Origin: Endomychus coccineus
Taxonomy: Eukaryota > Arthropoda > Insecta > Coleoptera > Endomychidae
Direction of reading: 5' to 3'
NCBI GenBank assembly: GCA_958510875.1
Contig: OY294069.1
Location: 176,930,868-176,994,867 of the forward strand
Length of the DNA stretch: 64,000 bases
How positions within the stretch are numbered: the first letter of the stretch is position 1; each line of letters starts with the position of its first letter. Of the stretch, positions 1 to 9,221 are shown piece by piece. The notes under the pieces are model-generated. The model had not been told where the DNA came from, made no database searches, and was given only the letters and a program-made list of their open reading frames with translations. The position numbers and the translations under genes were made by a program.

Positions 1-612
1 TGGTCATGATACTATGTCTTCTTAACACCATCAATAATCAGGGGGCACGGCAGTGCCCCCGCCAAGTCGAGCGCGAAGCAAACCCTGCCGTACCATCCTT
101 TACTGGAACCATTTCGCCGCATTTTCAGGCCCCTATTTGAGAACCTCTGGATAAGACCAGAACGCAGAAATTTGTCATCCAGTAAGCTATAAAATCACAT
201 ACTTAAAATAAAAAATTTCAAGTCTGTAGGTCAATTAGTTCCGAAGTTAAGCGAAAGCAAAGTTTCGCATTTATGACGCTCACTCATTCACCCACTCACT
301 CATGATCATCATAATAGAACTAGTACTTCCCATAAACTCAGAGAGCTGAAATTTGGTACAGAGTTAGGGTTTAATGGCCACATAAAGGGAAAACTATAAA
401 AACTAGGATAATCGAAGATCTGGAGTACCTGGTGACCCTTACTTGAAAACACAAGAGCCCATTTGTGTCCTTAATAATATCTATGATATGAAATGGTCTG
501 CTACGGACATTATATGTGACCACGGTCGTATATATGTCTATCAATGTATCAGCTGTCTGTCATATAAACATAAACGTTACGTGTTTGATTTCGCAAAATA
601 ATATCGTAAAAA
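1..612. other. non-coding repeat-like sequence
   Basis: No supported gene. Positions 41-60 form a perfect hairpin: GGGGGCAC, a GGCA loop, then GTGCCCCC. It is followed by GC-rich sequence and, near 280-305, by a run of CACTCA-type repeats. It looks like the end of a dispersed repeat, but no terminal motif could be fixed. Confidence 0.4.
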
Positions 613-930
613 ATGTCGATAATATTAAAAGACGACGATGAACTTAGTGGCTACCAAGTAGTTGGTATGCCCAAAGACGGGTCTTGTCTCTTCCATTCAA
701 TATCTTTCTTGGCGTATGGTAGGACTGACTCAACTTGCAGTATCAGATCTGCTATAGTTGCATACGTTGCTGAACATTGGGACGAAATGCAAGTGTACAC
801 GTGTAATGCTGATGGTGAAATAAATCAATATGCCCACGTTTCTACAAAAAGAAGTGAAATCCCACCAAAAACATTCTGTAAAAAACTAGCCAAGTCTCGA
901 TGGAGCTGCTTGTTTATCTCTAAAAAGTAA
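613..930 (+). pseudogene. OTU-type cysteine protease, N-terminal fragment
   Basis: A 105-residue ORF. Residues 10-60 read like the start of an OTU deubiquitinase domain. The segment GMPKDGSCLFHSISFLAYG holds the Asp-Gly-x-Cys catalytic box (D22, C25), followed by an IRSAIVAYVAEHW helix. OTU proteases remove ubiquitin, and multicopy OTU genes are common in insect genomes. The C-terminal half with the catalytic histidine is absent. The frame runs straight into the inverted duplication that starts at 859, and the last 25 or so residues are not OTU-like. I read it as a truncated exon or pseudogene. The start ATG at 613 has A at -3 and no nearby splice acceptor was identified. It could be the first exon of a spliced gene, but no donor or second exon was found. 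Confidence 0.6.
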
Positions 931-1667
931 TGAAATCTAGACAAAGTCGTACCAAGTCTAAGGTTCCTTACTGCGATTTCTTTATTATTATAGTTAATGT
1001 TGTGTGACTTGGCCGTTGAAGGGTACACAAGGGTACAAAACCAGGTGCTCCATGACACCATTGCACCAATCTGTCGCCAGAACCGCTACCCATTGACGAT
1101 GGAAAATTGCTAGTTGGAAAACGTTGGTTCAATAACCAGTCAATTGTAGGCTTGATAAAGCTGCGTATTTCAATAATATTTATGTGTAGGCGAGCATGAA
1201 ACAAACAGTATAAAAAATTATTTCCAGTACAGACGGACTTCTAATCATTGATAGAAGACTGTCTGTACGTCTATTTTATGTTAGATCGGTGGTCGATTTG
1301 ACGCTCCAAAAAGAAGAGAGCAGAAGTCAGCATTGTCAATGCTGAATGCATGTGTTGCACAATCAACAACAGCCTAAAATGAGACACTAGCGTCGAATTA
1401 CCAATACCAGTATGGGCTATTATCTCGCTTAACAAACAGGTAGTTACAACAGATAACATTACGTGTAAACAAAATTGACTTGTACCCACTAACGTATAAA
1501 GAATGTTCAACGGCCAAGTCACACAACATAAACTATAATAATAAAGAAATCGCAGTAAGGAACCTTAGACTTGGTACGACTTTGTCTAGATTTCATTACT
1601 TTTTAGAGATAAACAAGCAGCTCCATCGAGACTTGGCTAGTTTTTTACAGAATGTTTTTGGTGGGAT
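859..1667. repeat. 162-bp inverted duplication with about 485-bp spacer
   Basis: The left arm 859-1020 and right arm 1506-1667 are near-identical reverse complements of equal length. Both therefore encode the same antisense peptide, which contains NLRLGTTLSRFHYFLEIN. The left arm truncates the OTU ORF and the right arm abuts the BEN exon. The spacer contains a second, smaller hairpin at 1227-1268 (17-nt arms, 2 mismatches, 8-nt loop). No flanking target duplication was seen. Confidence 0.85.
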
Positions 1668-2010
1668 AATTCTGTTGGAAATCTACAAGATCAAATAGCT
1701 TGCTCGTCCTAAGGACTCGTGGTGGGCGATCAAATTGCTTTGAGGTAACGGTGTTATCTATGTAGTATTGAAGTGAAATACTTCTGAACCTACATATGAT
1801 TGCTTGTACTTTGGCTCTGTCTAAAGCTGGTTTGACGGGCCTCTCCCCGCTACCTGCACGACTCCATCTTTGGCCAGTAACGGAACATGTAGCTAATTCC
1901 GCTGGACTAAATAAAATTGTAGCTAAACCCCTAGTTAATTTCCTATAGTCACTCCATTTCACACTTCTCAATTGGTCCTCGTATATTTCAATTCCTTCTC
2001 CTAATTTAAT
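1645..2010 (-). CDS. BEN-domain protein, exon or fragment
   Basis: The minus-strand frame reads through a BEN domain: an LGEGIEIYEDQL start, then KLTRGLATILFSPAELATCS, a V-T-G turn, and KPALDRAKVQAII. This is the order and spacing of the family (Leu-Gly start, FS-eELAt, then G...kPALD..kv.aII). BEN domains bind DNA in chromatin and transcription factors such as insensitive. The frame begins just after a plausible splice acceptor (TTTACAG before 2010) and runs about 45 residues past the domain before a stop at 1645, ending inside the right arm of the inverted duplication. No ATG-bearing upstream exon was found nearby. It could be the last exon of a real gene or a stranded copy. Confidence 0.6.
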   Translation of the reverse strand: MKLGEGIEIYEDQLRSVKWSDYRKLTRGLATILFSPAELATCSVTGQRWSRAGSGERPVKPALDRAKVQAIICRFRSISLQYYIDNTVTSKQFDRPPRVLRTSKLFDLVDFQQNYPTKNIL

Positions 2011-2690
2011 CTGTAAAGTTCAATAGTTAATCGAAACAATTTATCTAATTGATTAAGCGATATACCAGTCTAGTTCTCCTATCTCCTTCCCTCCACGAGT
2101 GAGGGGCGATTTCGGGGGATGATCCATCTAACCATGTTTCCGACGATCGTCTCCTTCTCAATCGCAATGAATCTGTATAAAAAATCATAAGAATGCTTAG
2201 ATATTGAATCGAGAACTGGCTCTTGTGGCACATGGCACCCAATGCAATGTTAGATGTTTCATTTGAAAGGTGAATAGTTATTGGTCAATGTCCAGATTGA
2301 GCAGTTGTTATTCTATTATTGGAATGATATTGGGATTTTCTAGGTTCTTCATATTTGGCATATGTATTTTCTGATATTAATCTGTCAAATTTAGGAAGAG
2401 AAAACGTTTGATTAGCTCTTAGATAATGTAGGTTACCACCCATTCCTAAACAATTTTTGGGGTTTGATGTCATCCCCTGTGAAGGTTTGAAGTGAAAGAA
2501 ATAGAAACACACAAACCCTTCCTTTCAGGAAGGAATGAGCATGAAGGTTTGAAGTGAAAGAAATAGAAACACCCAAACCCTTCCTTTCAGGAGCATTTCT
2601 TCTAATTTGATAGTTGCAAAGAGTTGAGTATCAGGGTTTATTAATTAAAAATTAATTATTTAAATTTCTAGAATTTAAAAGAGAAACATT
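2011..2690. other. non-coding, with one short tandem duplication
   Basis: No supported gene. A block of about 51 bp (2481-2531) is repeated at 2543-2593 with a 62-bp period. It begins GAAGGTTTGAAGTGAAAG and ends in CCTTCCTTTCAGGA. The rest is AT-rich. Confidence 0.6.
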
Positions 2691-2810
2691 TTTTAAAACA
2701 TAAAATGATAGCTCTTGTGATGATGTCAAGTATAACTACATCCTATTCCATGCTTTGCATCACCAGCAACAGAACGATCTCATGTAACTAACATGAAACC
2801 TGAACGGTAC
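2690..2810 (+). mobile_element. degenerate non-LTR retrotransposon fragment (family A)
   Basis: A diverged match to the segment found on the minus strand at 10260-10390 and on the plus strand at 15870-16020. It shares the ordered landmarks ATGATGTC, the CATCACCAGCAACAG-type run and CTCATG. It is too decayed to translate. Confidence 0.4.
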
Positions 2811-2829
2811 TGAATGCGTCGACAGGAGG

Positions 2830-3108
2830 ATGGTTGGCGTGATGCTGATGATACGCAAATGCATATCCCATGCTGATGACATTGGTAACGGATTGAAACA
2901 GAATTTCCATACCGACTTGGAATGGTATGCTAGAGAAAATCTTATACGTGCCAAAGAAGACAAAGGAGATGAACACGTCAACATCGAGTCATTGATAGAA
3001 AGCGTCATCGCACACGAAAATAAAGCTCATGAATTAGCAGATGATAATGTCTATATAATGATGAAAATATTTATTTTTTCTATTATTTCAAAAATTAAAA
3101 CAAATTAA
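2830..3108 (+). CDS. possible ENY2/e(y)2-like small protein or fragment
   Basis: A 92-residue ORF. Residues 40-80 contain KGDEHVNIESLIESV, followed by KAHELADDNVYIMMKI. This resembles the central helices of ENY2, the SAGA/TREX-2 subunit, in which a KG-x-EHV motif is followed by L-[IV] and then a D-x-V helix. The N-terminal 25 residues and the hydrophobic C-terminus after residue 80 do not fit. The start is not decided by any signal and the ORF lies just after a retrotransposon scrap. It may be a retrocopy, a divergent paralogue or a chance resemblance. Confidence 0.3.
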   Translation: MVGVMLMIRKCISHADDIGNGLKQNFHTDLEWYARENLIRAKEDKGDEHVNIESLIESVIAHENKAHELADDNVYIMMKIFIFSIISKIKTN

Positions 3109-3366
3109 CTATAAAACGTGACGTCATCGACTGGCGATCATAGTTCGTAGTAGGAGAATTGATGAGTAGAAAGCTCTGACAATCATTCACTACAGTCTAT
3201 CCTTCAAATGCAAAAGTTTTAACTCAACATTAATGAGTATGCGTTAGAAATCATTACTTCTGTTGCGACTTGAGTTTTTTTAACCTCACTGTCGGTCTCG
3301 AACGTGGTTTAATTCCCACACTTCTCTATTTCGATTGGTCGACAGGTCATTGATTGACCACCTGAC
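3109..3366. other. non-coding spacer
   Basis: No gene seen. It ends at the direct repeat that borders the Penelope-like element. Confidence 0.5.
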
Positions 3367-3379
3367 ACCTCATATAATG

Positions 3380-3601
3380 TTGAAAAATCTTGTCTTCCGG
3401 ATGGATTCCGCGTCACAATAGCTCGACTTGATGCCGACGTTTCGCCAACCATTACAGGTGGCATCTTCAGGGCAGGCTTGAGGCTTGAACTGAAACTGGT
3501 TCTACTGGTTTCTGTAGCCGTATTTATTGTAGGAAAAATCCTTCACGCTACATAGTTCACTGCCTTTGTTCCGGTGGTTAACTTCGTTCCAGCCCCTGAC
3601 C
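3380..3601. repeat. Penelope-like terminal repeat, left arm (3' side of the element)
   Basis: Reverse complement of 4898-5119. The one mismatch seen lies in the hammerhead-like core: the left arm keeps the base that pairs in the predicted stem II. Confidence 0.9.
3436..3470 (-). ncRNA. hammerhead-ribozyme-like core in Penelope terminal repeat
   Basis: On the minus (element-sense) strand the order is CTGAAGA, a hairpin with GCCACC against GGTTGGC (one bulged T), then GAAAC and GTC. This matches the hammerhead consensus CUGANGA - stem II - GAAA - UH. Penelope-like elements are known to carry hammerhead motifs in their terminal repeats. One unpaired T lies between the first box and stem II, and stem III would be only about 2 bp, so activity might need a dimer. 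The copy in the right arm (5029-5063, plus strand) carries the base change that weakens stem II. Confidence 0.5.
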
Positions 3602-4933
3602 CTGCCGTTGTGCGATCATGTGCGAAGTTGAATTTTCGAGGATGGGTTTCCAAATGTTGGGAAGGTAATATCCTGAGTCACGGTTTAGATTATTCGGATG
3701 TTTTAGGATTTCTATAGCTTCAAGGATTTTTCGCTGATAGAAGTTTGGGGCTCGGACTAGGATTTTAGTATCTTCAAAAAGGATTTGATGATTTGTGTTA
3801 AACTTGTGTTCCGCAAGTGCAGATCTACTGGTGTCACGAAGTCTTGTACAGCGCTCATGTTCTTTCACACGAGTAGCTACTGTACGACCTGTTTCACCAA
3901 TGTAGACTTTACCGCAAGAACAGGGAATACTATAAACACTTTCTGAGTGGAGAGGAGGAAGGGGATCTTTGATAGGTTTGTAAAACTGAGATAATTTTGG
4001 AAGTGTGGAAAAACGGGTAGAAATATTATGTTTTTTGAGGATTTTGGAAATTCGATCTGTTATATTTTGAATATATGGAAGATAGGCCGTGGATAAAGCA
4101 GGTGGGAGGGTTTCTGGTTCAGGTCGATTTGGAATTTTAGGTGAAGTGTATTTCTTTATGGCTTTTTGAATGTTGTAATGGGAGAAATTGTTTGATAATA
4201 AGGCAGATGATAGATGTTTTAATTCTGATTTTAAGGATTGAGGCTGAGATAGGTTGACAGCTCTGTGGACCAAGGAGTTTATGACAGATTGTTTTTGGGC
4301 AGGGTGGTGGTGGGAAAGACCATTGAGGTATCTATCGGTATGGGTGGGTTTCCGATACACAGAATGTCCTAAAGTACCGTCAGTCTGTCGACTAACCAAT
4401 ACATCCAGGAACGGGAGTGAACCTTGCGATTCGACTTCCATGGTGAAACGGATATTGGGATGTAATGAATTTAAATGATTGAGGAAGGGAACAAGCTTTT
4501 CGCGACCATGTTGCCAAATAACGAAAGTATTGTCGACATATCTAAACCAACATTTCGGCTTGAGAACAGATGAGTCAATGGCATCTTGTTCAAAAGCTTC
4601 CATGAAGATATTAGCTATGATCGGGGAAAGTGGGGAACCCATGGCAGCTCCCGAGGACTGCTCGTAGAACTTGCCATCGTATAGAAAATATGTGGAGGAT
4701 AGACAAAAATCAATTAACGGTAGCAAGTCCGTTGAAATGTTTTTGGCAGGTAACAATTGAGAAATTATGGAAAGGGTGTCTGGAATGGGAACATTGGTAA
4801 ACAGTGATTCAACGTCGAAGCTGACGAGCAAATCGCATGAGTCAACTTTCAACGTTTTAAGTTTTTCAACTAAATGAAAGGAATTTAGGATAAAACAGGT
4901 CAGGGGCTGGAACGAAGTTAACCACCGGAACAA
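3578..4933 (-). CDS. Penelope-like reverse transcriptase with GIY-YIG endonuclease, N-terminally truncated
   Basis: A 451-residue ORF. Residues 30-50 hold the first catalytic block LLVSFDVESLFTNVPI. Residues 90-110 hold GAAMGSPLSPIIANIFMEAF, and about residue 130 the active-site box RYVDNTFVIW. SLPFLDVLVSR and HSVYRKPTHTDRYLN follow, as in Penelope RTs. Residues 335-365 form the GIY-YIG nuclease: SVYSIPCSCGKVYIGETGR, then a second arginine helix (TRVKEH). The YVDD box reads YVDN, so a metal-binding aspartate is replaced by asparagine and polymerase activity is doubtful. Full-length relatives are usually 700 residues or more. The finger region before the first Asp block is missing, and the start codon lies inside the right terminal repeat. 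The frame is otherwise free of stops. Confidence 0.9.
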   Translation of the reverse strand: MFRWLTSFQPLTCFILNSFHLVEKLKTLKVDSCDLLVSFDVESLFTNVPIPDTLSIISQLLPAKNISTDLLPLIDFCLSSTYFLYDGKFYEQSSGAAMGSPLSPIIANIFMEAFEQDAIDSSVLKPKCWFRYVDNTFVIWQHGREKLVPFLNHLNSLHPNIRFTMEVESQGSLPFLDVLVSRQTDGTLGHSVYRKPTHTDRYLNGLSHHHPAQKQSVINSLVHRAVNLSQPQSLKSELKHLSSALLSNNFSHYNIQKAIKKYTSPKIPNRPEPETLPPALSTAYLPYIQNITDRISKILKKHNISTRFSTLPKLSQFYKPIKDPLPPLHSESVYSIPCSCGKVYIGETGRTVATRVKEHERCTRLRDTSRSALAEHKFNTNHQILFEDTKILVRAPNFYQRKILEAIEILKHPNNLNRDSGYYLPNIWKPILENSTSHMIAQRQGQGLERS

Positions 4934-5119
4934 AGGCAGTGAACTATGTAGCGTGAAGGATTTTTCCTACAATAAATACGGCTACAGAAACCAGTAGAAC
5001 CAGTTTCAGTTCAAGCCTCAAGCCTGCCCTGAAGATGCCACCTGTAATGTTTGGCGAAACGTCGGCATCAAGTCGAGCTATTGTGACGCGGAATCCATCC
5101 GGAAGACAAGATTTTTCAA
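4898..5119. repeat. Penelope-like terminal repeat, right arm
   Basis: Inverted copy of 3380-3601. It carries the antisense copy of the hammerhead-like core and the first codons of the RT frame. Confidence 0.9.
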
Positions 5120-5364
5120 GATTAGCTGTCCGCGGAAGTCTACAATCCAAGATACCTCATATAATGGCTTCCACTATGATAGATAGATGTTGTTATAGTA
5201 ATGACATGAAACAGTTCACAGAACGACTGTGGACAGCTTAGAGATCTAAATGTTTGAATTTCGTACTCTACAAGTCGAATCCTTTCATTTGATACCCATA
5301 AAGCTATAGCTGCAATGATATTTATATCCACCATATTGGATTTTTCTAACCGAAAATCATGAAA

Positions 5365-5640
5365 GACGACCCTTCCTAATAATTATAGACCCATTGCACT
5401 ATTATCTGTGATCTCAAAAGTGATTTTGAAAAAAAGCTTGGTTTCCCATTCCGAGTCAAGAGCTACTTCACACACCAGCATTTCCTCATGATCTACATAG
5501 CACCTACTCGACCTGTCCTGGAGTACTATTCACAGTTTTGAGTTGAGCTCCCAAACATATGTTGAAGCTCTTTCATTCTACCCAGAAAGAACTCTGTCAA
5601 ATATGCGCAAATGGGATAAAACTAATTTGAAAAAATTGCA
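5365..5640 (+). mobile_element. non-LTR retrotransposon fragment (family A), internally deleted
   Basis: Near 5370-5430 the plus strand encodes PNNYRPIALLSVISKV, the conserved early RT block of non-LTR elements. After a deletion the sequence resumes near 5505 with the RPVLEY-type region just downstream of the RT (CGACCTGTCCTGGAGTACT, then CTCCCAAACATATG). The same segment occurs on the minus strand around 10130-10190. It is non-functional. Confidence 0.65.
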
Positions 5641-6042
5641 ATTTGTATCTACTCATTGTACCATTTCTTCTTGACAATCTAGACTCTAGAACAATGCAAT
5701 TTCGAGTGAAAAAAAGCGAAATGGTAACTAATTTTAAATAGCTTTATTTAACAATTACGTTTATACTAAGTAATACATGGTTGTGATATTAAAAGTCAAT
5801 TTTACAATATTTTCAAATCACAAATTACAAATTTTACGAATAGTGACAGAGCAAAAAAACATAATTGCGTAGCGTCACATATTTTGCCGATTGAAAACAA
5901 GCATAAGCTATTATGCTGGATATATTTTTCGTTTCGAAACTTAATTTTGCTTTTGTTGAAAGTAAAAAAAATCGATTCTAACTTTCATTTTGATAAATAT
6001 CTATTGATGCAAACCACAGTTCAAAGCGCCATGTTGATATTG
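5641..6042. other. non-coding, AT-rich
   Basis: No gene or repeat recognised. Confidence 0.5.
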
Positions 6043-6175
6043 ACAGTAATTATTGAGGACCTTTCAGCTATCAAGTAAACTCTGATGAAGGCTACTTGGT
6101 AGCTGAAAGTTCCTCAGTACTGTAACGGTATTTTATTGGATAAGGGTGATTTTTTCTTATTTATAGTGTTGACAT
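6043..6175 (-). repeat. Penelope-type terminal repeat (family 2) with hammerhead-like hairpin
   Basis: Reverse complement of the sequence at 21465-21560. The left arm GAGGACCTTTCAGCTATC (from about 6055) and the right arm GTAGCTGAAAGTTCCTC form a long hairpin. At its centre CTGATGA (6082-6088), a GGCTAC/GTAGC stem and GAAA (6105-6108) give a hammerhead-like order on the plus strand. Confidence 0.5.
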
Positions 6176-9100
6176 TGAGAGATAACCCGTAGGAGTCCAG
6201 TCGGAAGGGTTCTGTTTTTTTTTGACAAGCTTATTCGGAAATATTCAGCGACAAGTTTCAAACAATAATATTATCATTCCTGTTAATTGCATATAATTGA
6301 ACTTAGATCCAGATAGCAATATAGTGAAGCCCTATATCTTTCACGGGACAATTTTATTAAAAAAATTGAATAGATTTGTCCGTTGTTGTGTGATATTTCG
6401 TTTTTAGACAAATAAACATACCTACAATTACAATAAACTTGTATTTTCATTAGTTTTACTGTTTACCTATTATTTTATGTTCATTTCAATGTTGGGTGAA
6501 CAATCGTTTTATTTCTTAAATAAATGATGGTTAAAAAATTTTATAGAACCGAAATTAAGCAAAACGTTTATAAAAATTACTTTGTAAGTTCAATTTAAAA
6601 TTTCCTCAATCTGAAAAACGCTTTGTCGAATGTCGATGGTAATCATGCAACCCGTTTATTATTCTTTAAGAAACGATGAAACGAAACCAAGATCAATTTC
6701 CTTTTTGTACGATTTGTTGTGTCTTACCTACATTTTCTCGAGAATATTCGAGATATCGTTTTCAGATTAATTGAACTATTGAAGATACCAACATAGTTCG
6801 CGAGATACGTATTGATTTATAAGTGTTGTTTTAGGTTTATTTGTTTTTATATTAATCATTAAGATTATACTGCTGAACCAAAACCTAACCAAAGATGGAA
6901 AATAATCTATTATTTGCTTTAAAACTTCAAATTGCTCATTACATTTAAATTTTCATATACTCCTAAGTGAAGGAGCTTCATCACAGGTAACGAAGAATAG
7001 AAATAAATATAACATCTAAAACTGGATGTTTGAACTGACGTAAGTAGGCATTGAGGGAATAAAAAAATATTTAATATGGGTTCCTTCGGGAAAATCAAGT
7101 TTTAAAATAAAAAGTACATCCCAAATATACGATTTTTCTATAAAAAATTGAGTGAATTATAATTAACAATACATAAGATAAATATTAAACATAAAATATC
7201 TAACGTACAGTTTTTTGTAAGAAAATAAATAACTAATTTACAAGGAAGACTTGTTCAGCAGCGTTTGCGCAAACTAGCACATATAGCAACTCTAATGTAC
7301 GCTCATATACCCTATTACGATGCGAAATTAATGACGTCATAGTTGATAATTTAGTGCCGCGAACGATTTCCCTAAATAAGTGTCACGTTATGTTTGTCAA
7401 ACTAGGAATTTATTTCAACAATTGGACGTTTCAAGGTTGTAAAATAAATTAGTCGCTATTACTCAGTTGATTTGACATCCACATATATTCGTTGAATCCA
7501 AATTTTAATAGAAGTAAACTGCAAAAATACAGATACAGCTCTTCTAGCTACATTTACGTCGTGGTTGTGTAAATTGCGAAAATGGTATCCTCAACAACAA
7601 ATTACTTTGAAGAGTAACTTGAAGATAGAGGGCCATATCACCATCACCCATCATATCATCAACAGCCAAAAACATCTCAGGTAAACGAAGCAACGGAGGT
7701 GAAGCAACAAGAAACGGCAATAGCCTAAAGTGGTTGTAAATGTAGATGATTTTGGAACAAATGTAGCACATTGATTCCCTTAGAAACAACGCTTTCTTAG
7801 GCAAAATTAAGGAGTGTTTTTGTTGAGGTGAATGTTTAGTTAGTTTGTTATTTGTGTTATTGTGCAATATAGGTAATATAATATATAATTGGCTGAATTC
7901 AAAACACAATCAAATTATGCATTATCCCAACTTTGACTCGGGAGACGAGAACATTGCCTCTTTCTATGCTTTAAACAATGCATGAACTAGAACATGATAA
8001 ATTGTTAAAATTTGAATATTCTTTGAATTTGTGAGCACTCTATCCTACAAATTTGGGACGTCAAAATGTTAAAGTAGCCCTTACGAAATTAATTTGGTTC
8101 CAATATAGAGCATTCCAAATTCACAGTCCAGTTTATAAACATTATATTAACTTGGTAGGAAACAATGAATGTAAAAACTACCCTCAAAAGCCAACGAATA
8201 ACATTTTCCAGGAACCTATCGTCAAAGGTAACTTAGAGGATGATTCGAAAATCAAATTTTCAAGAAATTTATCAAATTTAAATAAATTAACAATATATGT
8301 ATGTTTGATTTCATTTAAAACCGTGCATACTTCGTGTAACCATAAGATAACGAAACAGCTGTCGTAAGAATAAAAACCACGGCACAAAATCGGAATTCGG
8401 AATTGGTGAAGGATCATTCGCGCGAAATCAGTAAAAAAGGGGTCTGCAGGAGCTGGTGGAGGTGAATTGTCCAGCACCTTGAAGCGTATAAAAGACGGTT
8501 CGCAGACCGTCAGAGGAAACTTGAACTTGAACAAAATCAGCAAGCAAGCGTAATCTGTTAACAACACAGAAAACCATAATTTTGTGAAATCTACCACTGT
8601 ATTATTCAGTATCCCTTGTCTTGTAGTTGTCTGGGCCTGTGCCTGAGTGTAAAAGTCAATAATTAAATGAAATTATCATGTAATACATTTCTCCTAACTC
8701 TATATACCCCGCGCACCGAAAATAATCACGAAATGTTAGAAATAATTGCGCACTAGAAGCTATGTGACACCGAGGAGATCAAGAAACAGGCAACGACGAC
8801 GGTATTAAACCTCTTCAGGGCACTAACCACTCGTCTACCTCGGGAACTTGGTGAATAATCTTGAGCCTCGGCATAAGGATATTAACGCGCAATATTTGAA
8901 GGAACTTACAATGTGGTTGTAAAATAAGCTGAAGGGGAGCATAGGTATCATAACATGAGAAATTATGTTTATTTTTAGAAAGGTTTAGGTTTGTTGTATT
9001 CAAACATGACAACACTGTGTCACAAACTGCTATGACGTAATTTCTTTTTTATCGTGAACAGGCTTTATACATGATGTTGCCAAATGTATTTAATAATTCC

Positions 9101-9221
9101 CCCTTCATACTTAAGCCCCGCGACACTGTGAGGAACCAACTTTGCTCGCTCGAATCTTTACAACGGCATAGTGAAGCATGGTCTACAACAACAGTTACAA
9201 TTTTTCATGATACTCGATAAT
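6176..9221. other. long non-coding stretch
   Basis: AT-rich, with no supported coding sequence. At 8487-8494 there is a TATAAAAG box followed by GC-richer sequence (8495-8530) and then the TGTTAAC/AACAC region, which could be the promoter part of a decayed LTR; support is weak. An ATTAAA signal on the minus strand (9089-9094) lies about 130 bp beyond the stop codon of the BTB zinc-finger gene and could serve as its polyadenylation signal. Confidence 0.35.

Larger units (their letters stand above)
3380..5153 (-). mobile_element. Penelope-like element with inverted terminal repeats
   Basis: About 1.77 kb. The arms 3380-3601 and 4898-5119 are 222-bp reverse complements; in the portion compared base by base only one mismatch was seen. 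The 13-bp sequence ACCTCATATAATG occurs at 3367-3379 and again at 5154-5166, as expected for the 12-15 bp target duplications of Penelope-like elements. About 34 extra bases lie between the right arm and the right repeat. The minus strand codes for a reverse transcriptase with a GIY-YIG endonuclease. Near-identical arms and an open frame indicate a recent insertion. It is 5'-truncated in the coding sense because the N-terminal RT region is missing. Confidence 0.9.

Noticed and set aside
825..1061. Minus-strand ORF of 78 residues, and its partner at 1480-1698 (plus)
   Set aside because: Both share a peptide only because they are the two arms of the inverted duplication; no domain is recognisable.
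4254..4667. Plus-strand ORFs inside the Penelope element
   Set aside because: Antisense shadows of the RT frame.
7544..7909. 121-residue minus-strand ORF
   Set aside because: No domain, splice context or codon pattern supports it.
8184..8597. 137-residue minus-strand ORF and overlapping plus-strand ORF
   Set aside because: Composition is that of AT-rich random sequence; no family resemblance.
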